From Variovorax paradoxus_P (GTDB lineage Bacteria; Pseudomonadota; Gammaproteobacteria; Burkholderiales; Burkholderiaceae_C), in assembly GCF_050627025.1 (NCBI RefSeq), contig NZ_CP192472.1: a stretch of DNA of 64,000 bases, one strand, 5' to 3'. A program made the translations under genes and the position numbers. The notes below the pieces were generated by a model that made no database searches, was not told where the DNA came from, and saw only the letters and a program-made list of their open reading frames with translations. Below, in pieces: positions 15,359-29,204 of the stretch. Numbering within the stretch: position 1 is the first letter of the stretch; every line of letters starts with the position of its first letter.

Positions 15359-16652
15359 TCGCCCCGCTTTGAGGGAGCAAATGGCCCGGCGATGCCTTCA
15401 ATCGGGCGTTGGTGTTGTGCGCAAGAAACGCATCGATTTGTTGCGAGCCCTCTTCGCGGAACACCGAACAGGTGCAATAGAGCAGCCGGCCGCCGGGCCG
15501 GACCAAGGGCCAGAGCGCCGCCAGCAGCGCCGCCTGCTGCACCGCGAGTTGGGCCGTGTCGCTCTCGCGGCGCAGCCAGCGCACGTCGGGGTGGCGCCGC
15601 ACAATGCCCGAGGCCGTGCAAGGAGCATCGAGCAAGATGGCGTCGAAGGGCGTGCCGTCCCACCATGCGGACGGACGTGCGGCATCGGCCACTACTACTT
15701 TAGCGGTCAATCCGAGCCGGCTCAGGGTTTCGTCGATGCGGCGGCTGCGAACCGGGTCGACCTCAAGCGCCGTCACGTCGATGGCGCCGGGGGCGGCCAG
15801 CTCGAGCAGATGGGCGGTCTTGCCGCCCGGAGCGGCGCAGGCGTCGAGCACCCGCAGCGGCGCGGTGCCGCCTTCGGAAAGCAGGCCTTCGAGCAGCAGC
15901 GGCGCGGCCATTTGCGCGGCGGCATCCTGCACCGAGCAATCGCCGTCTGCAAAGCCGGGCAGTTGCTGCACGGGCCGTGCACGTGCCAGTTGCAGGCCGG
16001 AAGCTCCCACGCGAATGGACTCCAGCCCGATTGCTTCGAGTGCAAGCTGATAGGCAGGAACGGTGGTCTTTTGAACATTGACGCGCAGCGTCATGGGCGC
16101 GTGTGCGTTGTCGGCGGCAAGCACGCGCTGCCAGTCGCGCGGATGGTCGCGCTTGAGCCGCTCGATCCACCAGCGCGGATGGTTCCACTGCGCGACGGGT
16201 TCATGGTCGGTCGCGGCCACGAGCTCGTCGCGCTCACGCAGGAAGCGGCGCAGGCAGGCGTTGATGAAGCTGGCCTGCGCACGCGTGGCGGGGTTGCGCT
16301 TGGCGGCCTCCACAGCCTGGTCGACCAGGGTAAAGGGTTCGTACGGCGCGTGCTGCGCGTCCCACGCCAGCGCCAGTGCGGTGCACAGCAGTGCATCGGG
16401 CAGCGGCGGCGGCGTGCGCTTGGCAAGATGGCGGCGCAGGGCTTCGGCGCGGCCGAGCCAGCGCAGCACCTGAAAGCCAAGTGCCTGCACGCCGGGGCGC
16501 ATGGCGGGCTCAACGGATTCGAATGCCGCGGTGCCCGAGCTGCCCGCGCGAATCGACGCGAGCGCCACCGCAGTCAATTGCAGTTGGCGCCACAGCGGGG
16601 GTTGCAGATGCGGGGCGGTGCCGCCTGCGTGGTCGGAAGATAGTTCTGGCAA
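15279..16652 (-). CDS. rsmB: 16S rRNA (cytosine(967)-C(5))-methyltransferase RsmB
   Basis: A 457-residue protein. The N-terminal NusB-like RNA-binding domain (about 20-170) is followed by a Rossmann methyltransferase domain. The SAM motif is VLDACAAPGGKTAHLLEL, motif IV is LLDAPCTASG with the product-release Cys, and motif VI is LLYCTCSVFREE with the catalytic Cys. These define RsmB, which makes m5C967 in 16S rRNA. It is the first gene of the rsmB-DUF4390-ntrY-ntrX unit. Confidence 0.92.
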   Translation of the reverse strand: MPELSSDHAGGTAPHLQPPLWRQLQLTAVALASIRAGSSGTAAFESVEPAMRPGVQALGFQVLRWLGRAEALRRHLAKRTPPPLPDALLCTALALAWDAQHAPYEPFTLVDQAVEAAKRNPATRAQASFINACLRRFLRERDELVAATDHEPVAQWNHPRWWIERLKRDHPRDWQRVLAADNAHAPMTLRVNVQKTTVPAYQLALEAIGLESIRVGASGLQLARARPVQQLPGFADGDCSVQDAAAQMAAPLLLEGLLSEGGTAPLRVLDACAAPGGKTAHLLELAAPGAIDVTALEVDPVRSRRIDETLSRLGLTAKVVVADAARPSAWWDGTPFDAILLDAPCTASGIVRRHPDVRWLRRESDTAQLAVQQAALLAALWPLVRPGGRLLYCTCSVFREEGSQQIDAFLAHNTNARLKASPGHLLPQSGANARAVPDNPSGDHDGFFYALLEKRAR

Positions 16653-16732
16653 GTTGGGGCGATGGTAACGGGCTGGCGTGACGCACAGCGCCGCACAGGA
16701 TTAAGAAAAAGATACTGCCTTGGACGCCTGCC

Positions 16733-17359
16733 TCAGAGCAGGGGCGCGGCCGGACGCAAACGCACCAACCATGCCACCAGCAGCGCCGGAAACTGGACGA
16801 TCGCGGCGTTGTACTGGCTGACGGCCACGTTGAACTGGCTGCGCGCAATTTCCGCCGAGGCCGAGGGTTCGGGCCATGCCATGGGTTCGAATGCGCCGGG
16901 CAAGGCGGCATCGGCACCTGCGCCGGTCGCAGACGAAAGCAGCGGCGCGGGGCGCGAGAGCGTGCCGTCCGCATCGAAGACTGTGACGGCATCCGGATGC
17001 TGCCGCTGCCAGGCGTTGATCAGCACCTGCAGCGCCGTTGCCAGTGCGGCCATGGCACCCGGGTCGAGCGGACGCAGCCGGGTTGCGCCGAGCACCGAGG
17101 CAAGCTGGGTGGTGGCTGCCTGCAATGGAGCCACCGCCGACGAATGCAGGTTGGCAGGGGGCGCATCGTTCTGCGGCAGGGTAGCCGTGATGCTGGCCTG
17201 GACGAAATCGAGCTGCTTTCGCAATGCGGCGTCGAGGGTGGCGTAGGCCTGGAGCACGGCTGCGCGCAAGCGCACCAGCCGGTTGTATGCGCCCACGAAC
17301 CAGAACAACAGCACCGCGGCAACGATCCAGCCGGCCAGTGAATCGGGCAAAGCGCTCAT
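16733..17359 (-). CDS. LemA-like family membrane protein
   Basis: A 208-residue protein with one N-terminal membrane segment (WIVAAVLLFWFVGAYNRLVR) followed by the LemA pattern: LRAAVLQAYATLDAALRKQL and, near the end, IARSQFNVAVSQYNAAIVQF. LemA proteins are cell-envelope proteins of unknown mechanism. The middle (about 60-150) is a variable insertion rich in Ala/Pro. The start at 17359 (MSALPDSL) is preferred to an upstream in-frame ATG at 17416, which would prepend a Phe-rich tail made from the rpoC terminator flank. Confidence 0.75.
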   Translation of the reverse strand: MSALPDSLAGWIVAAVLLFWFVGAYNRLVRLRAAVLQAYATLDAALRKQLDFVQASITATLPQNDAPPANLHSSAVAPLQAATTQLASVLGATRLRPLDPGAMAALATALQVLINAWQRQHPDAVTVFDADGTLSRPAPLLSSATGAGADAALPGAFEPMAWPEPSASAEIARSQFNVAVSQYNAAIVQFPALLVAWLVRLRPAAPLL

Positions 17360-17401
17360 CGACAAAAACGCCTCATGGAAAGAGAAAGAGAAAGCTGAAA
17401 G

Positions 17402-17437
17402 AAAAACGCCCCCCAACCGGAATCGGTCGGGGGGCGT
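17402..17437 (-). terminator. Rho-independent terminator of rpoBC
   Basis: Read on the minus strand, ACGCCCCCC pairs with GGGGGGCGT, with an inner ACCG/CGGT pairing, and five Ts follow. It lies 34 nt after the rpoC stop and ends the long ribosomal protein-RNA polymerase transcript. Confidence 0.9.
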
Positions 17438-17470
17438 CGGATACCGGTCATGACCGGTGATGCTAGCCGC

Positions 17471-21700
<4,230 letters not shown>

Positions 21701-21720
21701 GTGACTCTTTCCTCTTCTGA

Positions 21721-24700
21721 TTACGAACGCTCGAGCTCGATGTCGAGACCCAGCGAACGGATTTCCTTGACCAGCACGTTGAACGATTCCGGCATGCCGG
21801 CTTCGATCGTGTGTTCGCCCTTGACGATGCTTTCGTACACCTTGGTACGGCCTTGCACGTCGTCGGACTTCACGGTCAGCATTTCCTGCAGGACGTAGGC
21901 GGCGCCGTAAGCTTCCAGCGCCCACACTTCCATTTCACCGAAACGCTGGCCGCCGAATTGCGCCTTGCCGCCCAGCGGTTGCTGCGTGACAAGCGAGTAC
22001 GGGCCGGTCGAACGGGCGTGCATCTTGTCGTCGACCAGGTGATGCAGCTTCAGGAAGTGCATATAGCCGACGGTGACGGGACGCTCGAACTGGTCGCCGG
22101 TGCGGCCGTCGAACAGGTACGCCTGGGTACGCGTGTCGGTCAGGCCCTTAAGCTTGGCGATGTCGTCCGGGTAGGCGAGCTTCAGCATGCCGCGGATTTC
22201 TTCTTCCGAGGCGCCGTCGAACACCGGCGTTGCAAAGGTTGCGCCGCTCTGCAGGTTGGCTGCCATTTCGAGCACGTCGGTGTCGCTCAGCTTGCTGAGG
22301 TCTTCCTTGCGGCCCGAGCCGTTGTACAGCTGCTCCATGAACTTGCGCAGCTCGGCCACCTTGGCCTCTTGCTGCAGCAGGTCGCCGATGCGCTGGCCGA
22401 TGCCCTTGCCGGCCCAGCCCAGGTGCACTTCGAGCACCTGGCCCACGTTCATCCGCGAGGGCACGCCCAGCGGGTTCAGGCAGATGTCGCACGGCGTGCC
22501 GTCGGCCATGTGGGGCATGTCTTCGACCGGAACGATCTTCGACACCACACCCTTGTTGCCGTGGCGGCCGGCCATCTTGTCGCCGGGTTGCAGGCGGCGC
22601 TTGACGGCCAGGTAGACCTTGACCATCTTGAGCACGCCCGCGGGCAGCTCGTCGCCCTGCGTGAGCTTCTTGCGCTTTTCTTCGAACGCGAGGTCGAAGC
22701 TGTGGCGCGTTTGCTCGAGCGAGTTCTTGATCGACTCGAGTTGCGTTGCCACTTCGTCGTCCGCCGGGCGGATGTCGAACCAGTGGAACTTCTCGACCGA
22801 CGACAGGTAGGCCTTGTCGAGCTTGGTGCCCTTGGCCAGCTTGTTCGGGCCGCCGTTGGCGACCTTGCCGGTCAGGAGCTTCTCGATACGGTCGAACGCG
22901 TCGGCTTCGACGATGCGAAGCTGGTCGTTCAGGTCGAGGCGGAAGCGCTTGAGCTCGTCGTCGATGATCTGCTGGGCGCGCTTGTCGCGCGTGATGCCTT
23001 CGCGGGTAAACACCTGCACGTCGATCACAGTGCCTTGCGAGCCCTGGTCCACGCGCAGCGAGGTGTCCTTCACGTCGGAGGCCTTCTCGCCGAAGATGGC
23101 GCGAAGCAGCTTTTCTTCAGGCGTGAGCGTGGTCTCGCCCTTGGGCGTGACCTTGCCCACCAGCGTGTCGCCCGGCTGCACTTCGGCGCCGACATAAATA
23201 ATGCCGGATTCGTCGAGGCGGTTGAGCTGCTGCTCGGCCAGATTCGGAATGTCGCGCGTGATTTCTTCGGCACCCAGCTTGGTGTCGCGAGCCATCACCA
23301 CCAGTTCCTCGATGTGGATCGAGGTGTAGCGGTCTTCTGCGACAACGCGTTCCGAGATCAGGATCGAGTCTTCGAAGTTGTAGCCGTTCCAGGGCATGAA
23401 CGCGATCAGCATGTTCTGGCCGAGAGCCAGTTCGCCGAGGTCGGTCGATGCGCCGTCGGCCACCACGTCGCCCTTGGCGATCTTGTCGCCGCGCTTGACG
23501 ATCGGACGCTGGTGGATGTTGGTGTTCTGGTTCGAACGCTGGTACTTGATCAGGTTGTAGATGTCCACACCGACTTCACCTGCAGCCGCTTCGGCGTCGT
23601 TCACGCGCACCACGATGCGGGTCGCGTCGACGTAATCGACGATACCGCCACGGGTGGCCGTGACAACGGTGCCCGAGTCGACCGCCGAAACGCGCTCGAT
23701 ACCGGTACCGACGATCGGCTTTTCAGGACGCAGCACAGGCACGGCCTGGCGCTGCATGTTGGCGCCCATCAGTGCGCGGTTCGCGTCGTCGTGCTCGAGG
23801 AACGGCACGAGCGAGGCGGCCACCGACACGATCTGCGCAGGCGACACGTCCATGTACTGGACGCGCTCTGCACCGACCAGGATCGATTCGCCGGCTTCAC
23901 GCGCGGAGACCAGGTCGCCGATCAGCTTGCCGTCCTTGTCCAGCACCGCATTGGCCTGGGCGATGACGTACTTGCCTTCTTCGATGGCCGACAGGTAGTC
24001 GATGTCCATCGTGACCTTGCTGTCGACCACACGGCGATACGGCGTCTCGATGAAGCCGTATTCGTTCAGGCGGGCGTAGAGGGCCAGCGAGTTGATCAGG
24101 CCGATGTTCGGGCCTTCAGGCGTTTCGATCGGGCACACGCGGCCGTAATGGGTCACGTGCACGTCGCGCACTTCGAAGCCTGCACGTTCACGCGTCAGAC
24201 CGCCCGGGCCAAGAGCCGACACGCGGCGCTTGTGGGTGATTTCGGACAGCGGGTTCGTCTGGTCCATGAACTGCGACAGCTGCGAGGCGCCGAAGAATTC
24301 CTTCAGCGCGGCCGAGATCGGCTTGCTGTTGATCAGGTCGTGCGGCATCAGCGGCTCTTGTTCCGCTTGACCCAGACGTTCCTTCACAGCCTTCTCGATA
24401 CGGGCCAGGCCGGTGCGGTACTGGTTTTCGGCCAGTTCGCCGACGCAACGCACGCGGCGGTTGCCCAGGTGGTCGATGTCGTCCACTTCGCCATTGCCGT
24501 TGCGCAGGTCAACGAGGATCTTGACCACGGCCAGGATGTCTTCGTTGGTCAGCACCATCGGGCCGGTCGATTCGTCGCGGCCGACCTTGGCGTTGAACTT
24601 CATGCGGCCGACGCGCGACAGGTCGTACGTGTCCGGGTTGTAGAACAGGCGTTGGAACAGGGCCTGCACGGCGTCTTCCGTCGGCGGCTCGCCGGGGCGC

Positions 24701-25845
24701 ATCATGCGGTAGATGGCCACGCGGGCGGCAAACTCGTCCACCGTCTCGTCGATGCGCAGGGTTTGCGAGATGTACGCGCCCTGGTCGAGTTCGTTGGTGT
24801 AGATCACCTGGATGTCTTGCACGCCGGCCGTGCGCAGCTTCTTCAGCAGCGCTTCGGTCAGTTCGTCGTTGGCCTTGGCCAGGATTTCGCCGGAGTCGGC
24901 GTCGACGATGTTGCGCGCGATGACGCGGCCGACCAGGAAGTCTTCCGGCACGCTGATGTGCGTGGTGCCCGACTGCTCGAGTTCACGCGTGTGGCGCGCG
25001 GTCACGCGCTTGTCCTTGGCGACGACGACCTTGCCCGACTTGTCGGTGATGTCGAAGCGCGCGACTTCGCCGCGCAGGCGCTCGGGAACGAATTCCATCT
25101 GCGCACCGCTGTCCATCAGGCGGAAGTTGTCGTTCACGAAGAAGTTCGCGAGGATCGATTCCGGGTTCAGGCCGATGGCCTTCAGCAGGATCGTCACGGG
25201 CATCTTGCGGCGACGGTCGACGCGGAAGTACAGCATGTCCTTCGGGTCGAACTCGAAGTCGAGCCACGAGCCGCGGTAAGGAATGACGCGGGCCGAGAAC
25301 AGCAGCTTGCCCGAGCTGTGCGTCTTGCCCTTGTCGTGTTCGAAGAACACGCCGGGCGAACGATGCAACTGCGAGACGATCACGCGCTCGGTGCCGTTGA
25401 TGATGAACGAACCCTTTTCGGTCATGAGCGGCACTTCGCCCATGTAGACCTCTTGTTCCTTCACTTCCTTGACCACCTTCGACTGCGACGTCGACGACTC
25501 GCGGTCATAGATGATGAGCTGCACCTTGGCGCGCACGGCCGAGGCGAAGGTCAGGCCGCGGGTCTGGCATTCGCGCACGTCGAAAGCCGGCTTCGCGAGG
25601 TTGTACTCGAGGAACTTCATCTCGACAAAACCATTGTGCGAGACGATCGGGAAGGCTGCATCGAACGCGGCCTGCAGGCCTTCGACGGTGCGTTGTTTGG
25701 GCGGAATGCCGGCTTGCAGGAACGCGGTGTACGCGTCTTTCTGCATCTGCAGCAGGTAGGGGATTTCGACGACGCTGTCGCGGTTACCGAAACTTTTTCG
25801 GATGCGCTTGCGTTCGGTGTAACTGTACGCGGACGATTGGGCCAT
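21721..25845 (-). CDS. rpoB: DNA-directed RNA polymerase subunit beta
   Basis: A 1374-residue beta subunit with the usual order: protrusion, lobe, fork loop, the rifampicin region (GASQLSQFMDQTNPLSEITH with HKRRVSALGPGGL) and the C-terminal clamp (GGKAQFGGQRFGEMEVWALE). The rifampicin region keeps wild-type-like residues at the main resistance positions as far as I can judge. The start at 25845 gives MAQSSAYSYTERKRIRKSFG. It is separated from rplL by a 251-nt spacer full of hairpins and probably depends on read-through from it. Confidence 0.98.
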   Translation of the reverse strand: MAQSSAYSYTERKRIRKSFGNRDSVVEIPYLLQMQKDAYTAFLQAGIPPKQRTVEGLQAAFDAAFPIVSHNGFVEMKFLEYNLAKPAFDVRECQTRGLTFASAVRAKVQLIIYDRESSTSQSKVVKEVKEQEVYMGEVPLMTEKGSFIINGTERVIVSQLHRSPGVFFEHDKGKTHSSGKLLFSARVIPYRGSWLDFEFDPKDMLYFRVDRRRKMPVTILLKAIGLNPESILANFFVNDNFRLMDSGAQMEFVPERLRGEVARFDITDKSGKVVVAKDKRVTARHTRELEQSGTTHISVPEDFLVGRVIARNIVDADSGEILAKANDELTEALLKKLRTAGVQDIQVIYTNELDQGAYISQTLRIDETVDEFAARVAIYRMMRPGEPPTEDAVQALFQRLFYNPDTYDLSRVGRMKFNAKVGRDESTGPMVLTNEDILAVVKILVDLRNGNGEVDDIDHLGNRRVRCVGELAENQYRTGLARIEKAVKERLGQAEQEPLMPHDLINSKPISAALKEFFGASQLSQFMDQTNPLSEITHKRRVSALGPGGLTRERAGFEVRDVHVTHYGRVCPIETPEGPNIGLINSLALYARLNEYGFIETPYRRVVDSKVTMDIDYLSAIEEGKYVIAQANAVLDKDGKLIGDLVSAREAGESILVGAERVQYMDVSPAQIVSVAASLVPFLEHDDANRALMGANMQRQAVPVLRPEKPIVGTGIERVSAVDSGTVVTATRGGIVDYVDATRIVVRVNDAEAAAGEVGVDIYNLIKYQRSNQNTNIHQRPIVKRGDKIAKGDVVADGASTDLGELALGQNMLIAFMPWNGYNFEDSILISERVVAEDRYTSIHIEELVVMARDTKLGAEEITRDIPNLAEQQLNRLDESGIIYVGAEVQPGDTLVGKVTPKGETTLTPEEKLLRAIFGEKASDVKDTSLRVDQGSQGTVIDVQVFTREGITRDKRAQQIIDDELKRFRLDLNDQLRIVEADAFDRIEKLLTGKVANGGPNKLAKGTKLDKAYLSSVEKFHWFDIRPADDEVATQLESIKNSLEQTRHSFDLAFEEKRKKLTQGDELPAGVLKMVKVYLAVKRRLQPGDKMAGRHGNKGVVSKIVPVEDMPHMADGTPCDICLNPLGVPSRMNVGQVLEVHLGWAGKGIGQRIGDLLQQEAKVAELRKFMEQLYNGSGRKEDLSKLSDTDVLEMAANLQSGATFATPVFDGASEEEIRGMLKLAYPDDIAKLKGLTDTRTQAYLFDGRTGDQFERPVTVGYMHFLKLHHLVDDKMHARSTGPYSLVTQQPLGGKAQFGGQRFGEMEVWALEAYGAAYVLQEMLTVKSDDVQGRTKVYESIVKGEHTIEAGMPESFNVLVKEIRSLGLDIELERS

Positions 25846-25968
25846 GAGAGCTCCGGAGCTTGAGATCTTCAGCGACTTGTCAGCAATGCCGAGGCACTAC
25901 TGCTTGGCGGCTGGCCACTACCAGCCGTTGGCGGACAGCGATGCGTTGCACATCGCCCGAACCAAGGG

Positions 25969-26080
25969 GTCTTCTGCAGTCGGGGTCAGAAGACACTCAA
26001 AAATCGCGTCGGGACGTCGATTTTTGGGTGCGCTCTGAAAGCGGCAAAGGCTGGAGGGCCTTTTTCAGGCACCTCCAGCC
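25969..26080 (-). promoter_or_regulatory. Three hairpins in the rplL-rpoB spacer
   Basis: In transcription order: stem GGCTGGAGG/CCTCCAGCC (26049-26080), stem CAAAAATCG/CGATTTTTG (25998-26026) and stem GTCTTCTG/CAGAAGAC (25969-25994). None is followed by a T-run on the coding strand, so they look like an attenuator and RNase III-type processing sites rather than full terminators. Such elements uncouple r-protein from polymerase subunit levels in other bacteria. The rest of the 251-nt spacer (25846-26096) shows nothing else. Confidence 0.6.
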
Positions 26081-26096
26081 CTCTAGGGGGTCTGAA

Positions 26097-26474
<378 letters not shown>

Positions 26475-26517
26475 TTTTGTTTCCTAACAATTGGGTTGAA
26501 TATTTCAAACGCAAGGC

Positions 26518-27051
26518 TCAAGCGGCCTGCGCTTCTGCCGGTGCATCGGCGGGTGCAGCTTCGCCACCACCGCGCTTCTCGGCCAGCGCCGCGAGCACGC
26601 GGGCGGTACGAGAGATCGGGGATTGCATCAAGCCCAGCAATTGCGACAACAGCACTTCCTTGGAAGGGATGTTGGCCAGTTGCTTCACGCCCTCGACGTC
26701 CAGGACCTTGCCGCCAAACGCGCCGCCGCGAATCACCAACTTGTCGTTGGTCTTCGCGAAGTCGGCCACCACCTTGGCGGCGGCCACTGCGTCTTCGGAA
26801 AAGCCGTAGATCAGCGGACCGGTCATCTGGTCACCGACGACTTCGAATGCGCTACCAGCAACAGCACGGCGTGCCAGCGTGTTCTTCAACACGCTGAGAG
26901 TCACACCCTTGCTGCGAGCTTCGGTGCGCAGTTTGGTCATATCGGCAACCGTGATGCCACGGTATTCCGCCATCACGAGCGTTTGAGCTTTAGCGGCGAG
27001 GCTGGTCACATCACTGATGACCGCTTCTTTCTCACTGCGATTCAGACTCAA
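26518..27051 (-). CDS. rplJ: 50S ribosomal protein L10
   Basis: A 177-residue L10 with the expected N-terminal RNA/L11-binding part (SEKEAVISDVTSLAAKAQTL, AEYRGITVADMTKLR) and a C-terminal helix that anchors L12 dimers. The start codon is TTG (27051), preceded by AAGGAG with 7-nt spacing; there is no better ATG, and MSLNRSEKEA aligns with relatives. A weak start may help set the L10:L12 ratio together with the leader RNA. Confidence 0.97.
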   Translation of the reverse strand: MSLNRSEKEAVISDVTSLAAKAQTLVMAEYRGITVADMTKLRTEARSKGVTLSVLKNTLARRAVAGSAFEVVGDQMTGPLIYGFSEDAVAAAKVVADFAKTNDKLVIRGGAFGGKVLDVEGVKQLANIPSKEVLLSQLLGLMQSPISRTARVLAALAEKRGGGEAAPADAPAEAQAA

Positions 27052-27326
27052 GGTCTACTCCTTTTAATGCGACCTTCGGCCGGGGCCTCGGATCGCGCTT
27101 CATGCAGCGACCAACTGTTTCGGAACAAAAAACAAATTCCTTGCAGTGGGGTCGCCATCTGCGCTGGATACCGGAAGGATCGATCCGGCGATTAAGTGCA
27201 GCGCCCTGCACACCAGCGGTCTTGGATGGCTCGCGGCAACCGAAGCCGCCGCGACCCACCACATCCGCCCTCCCCCTTGCGGGATCAGGCAAATCCACGC
27301 CTCGCATCAGCGAGGCTTCACACTTC
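27052..27326 (-). promoter_or_regulatory. Leader region of rplJL (L10 leader)
   Basis: A 275-nt spacer between rplA and rplJ. Right after rplA is a hairpin GCCTCGC-TGAT-GCGAGGC (27299-27316). Near the 3' end GGAA/TTCC flank a T-rich loop. In bacteria this position carries the L10-L12 autoregulatory binding site. I infer the same here from position and structure, not from a verified motif. A promoter for rplJ could also be here but none is clear. Confidence 0.5.
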
Positions 27327-28025
27327 TTAGCTCGCCGAGATGGTTTGCGTGTCCACGCGGACACCCAGACCCATGGTCGACGAAACAGCCACCTTGCGCA
27401 GGTACACGCCCTTGCTGGTCGCCGGCTTGGCCTTGACCAGAGCGTCGATCAGTGCGGCGAGGTTGCCTTGCAGCTTGTCGGTGTCGAACGAACGGCGGCC
27501 GATCGTGCCGTGCACGATGCCGGCCTTGTCGACGCGGAACTGAACCTGGCCAGCCTTGGCGTTCTTCACAGCCGTGGCGACGTCCGGGGTCACGGTGCCA
27601 ACCTTGGGGTTAGGCATCAAGCCGCGGGGGCCGAGGATCTGGCCGAGCGTACCGACCACGCGCATGGCGTCAGGTGCGGCAATCACGACGTCGAAAGGCA
27701 TGTCGCCAGCCTTGACCATTGCAGCGAGGTCGTCCATGCCGACGATGTCGGCGCCGGCGGCCTTGGCTTCGTCAGCCTTGGCGCCTTGGGCGAAAACAGC
27801 CACGCGCTTGGTCTTGCCGGTGCCGTTGGGCAGCACGACGGCGCCACGCACGACCTGGTCAGACTTCTTCGCGTCGATGCCGAGCTGCACGGCCACGTCG
27901 ATCGATTCGTCGAACTTGGCGGTGGCGGCTTCCTTCACGAGGCCGATGGCATCAGCCAGCGGGTACAGCTTGTTGCTGTCGACCTTGCCTGCGAGGGCTT
28001 TTTGCTTCTTGGTGATCTTGGACAT
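27327..28025 (-). CDS. rplA: 50S ribosomal protein L1
   Basis: A 232-residue L1 with the conserved central motif region (VVLPNGTGKTKRVAVFAQGA) and the C-terminal segment GRRSFDTDKLQGNLAALIDA. It follows rplK directly. L1 binds 23S rRNA and usually represses the rplKA mRNA by binding near the start of L11. Length is normal. Confidence 0.98.
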   Translation of the reverse strand: MSKITKKQKALAGKVDSNKLYPLADAIGLVKEAATAKFDESIDVAVQLGIDAKKSDQVVRGAVVLPNGTGKTKRVAVFAQGAKADEAKAAGADIVGMDDLAAMVKAGDMPFDVVIAAPDAMRVVGTLGQILGPRGLMPNPKVGTVTPDVATAVKNAKAGQVQFRVDKAGIVHGTIGRRSFDTDKLQGNLAALIDALVKAKPATSKGVYLRKVAVSSTMGLGVRVDTQTISAS

Positions 28026-28457
28026 TTACACGCCCTCCACATTCACGCCCATCGAACGGGCAGTACCGGCGATGGTGCGAACCGCGGCGTCCATATCGGC
28101 GGCCGTCAGGTCCTTCATCTTGGTCTTGGCGATTTCTTCGAGCTGAGCGCGCGTGATCTTGCCGACCTTGTCGGTATGCGGGCGAGCCGAACCCTTGTCC
28201 AGCTTGATCGCCTTCTTGATCAGCACGCCAGCCGGCGGCGACTTGATGATGAAGGTGAAGCTCTTGTCGGCGAACGCGGTGATGACCACCGGCAGTGCCA
28301 GACCCGGCTCGTAGCTCTGCGTTTGCGCATTGAACGCCTTGCAGAACTCCATGATGTTCAAACCACGCTGGCCCAGTGCGGGACCGATCGGTGGTGATGG
28401 GTTGGCCTTACCAGCTGGCACTTGCAGCTTGACGAAGCCGACGATTTTTTTCGCCAT
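28026..28457 (-). CDS. rplK: 50S ribosomal protein L11
   Basis: A 143-residue L11 with the N-terminal proline-rich segment KLQVPAGKANPSPPIGPALG and the C-terminal rRNA-binding domain (KDLTAADMDAAVRTIAGTAR). It takes part in GTPase-centre function and stringent response. The stop codon ends immediately before the rplA start. Confidence 0.98.
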   Translation of the reverse strand: MAKKIVGFVKLQVPAGKANPSPPIGPALGQRGLNIMEFCKAFNAQTQSYEPGLALPVVITAFADKSFTFIIKSPPAGVLIKKAIKLDKGSARPHTDKVGKITRAQLEEIAKTKMKDLTAADMDAAVRTIAGTARSMGVNVEGV

Positions 28458-28571
28458 GTTTTGCTCCTTGCGGGTGATGTCGCCTTGGCTCTCGCCGCAG
28501 CTCCCCGGGGTTAAACGACTCTTCGATCAAGGCCGCGCGCCGAGTCGGACAACGCGCAGCCGAAAATGGTT

Positions 28572-28587
28572 CCGGTCCGAAGACCGG
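28572..28587 (-). terminator. Hairpin after nusG, possible weak terminator
   Basis: CCGGTC-TTCG-GACCGG on the minus strand, a very stable UUCG-capped stem just beyond the nusG stop. Only a short ATTTT follows, so termination would be partial. It may separate secE-nusG from rplKAJL. Confidence 0.45.
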
Positions 28588-28592
28588 GGAAC

Positions 28593-29204
28593 TCAGGTCT
28601 TCTCGACCTGGCCGAATTCGAGCTCCACAGGCGTCGCGCGGCCGAAAATCATGACCGACACGCTGACCTTGCTCTTTTCGTAGTTCACGTCTTCAACAGT
28701 GCCGTTGAAGTCGGTGAACGGGCCTTCCTTGACGCGCACGAACTCACCCACCGTGAACTCGACCTTGTGGCGCGGCTTTTCGGTGCCCTGCTGCATCTGG
28801 CTGACGATGTCCTCGACCTCTTTTTGCGAGATCGGGGCGGGACGGTTCTTGGCGCCGCCCACGAAACCGGTCACCTTGTTGGTGTGCTTCACCAGGTGCC
28901 AGCTTTCGTCGTCCATGATCATTTCGACCAGCACGTAGCCGGGGAAGAAACGGCGCTCGGTCGTGCGCTTCTGGCCGTTCTTGATTTCGACCACTTCTTC
29001 GGTCGGAACCAGGATGCGGCCGAACTTGTCTTGCATGCCGGCGCGGTTGATGCGCTCGGTGATGTTGCGTTCGACGGCCTTTTCCATGCCCGAATAGGCA
29101 TGCACCACGTACCAACGCAAATCAGGGTTGGCGGCGGGAGCCAGCACGGAGGTGTTTTCCTCTTCCGGGCTGCTCGGCGTGGTTTCAACAGCGTCGTCAG
29201 TCAT
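28593..29204 (-). CDS. nusG: Transcription termination/antitermination factor NusG
   Basis: A 203-residue NusG with NGN domain (LRWYVVHAYSGMEKAVERNI) and C-terminal KOW domain (FVRVKEGPFTDFNGTVEDVN). An acidic N-terminal extension of about 28 residues (TDDAVETTPSSPEEENTS) precedes the NGN domain and is absent from the E. coli protein. It is preceded immediately by secE, the standard gene pair. Confidence 0.97.
   Translation of the reverse strand: MTDDAVETTPSSPEEENTSVLAPAANPDLRWYVVHAYSGMEKAVERNITERINRAGMQDKFGRILVPTEEVVEIKNGQKRTTERRFFPGYVLVEMIMDDESWHLVKHTNKVTGFVGGAKNRPAPISQKEVEDIVSQMQQGTEKPRHKVEFTVGEFVRVKEGPFTDFNGTVEDVNYEKSKVSVSVMIFGRATPVELEFGQVEKT

Noticed and set aside
14618..16643. Plus-strand open frames over DUF4390 and rsmB
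   Set aside because: No start signals or motifs, and the minus-strand rsmB motifs are unmistakable.
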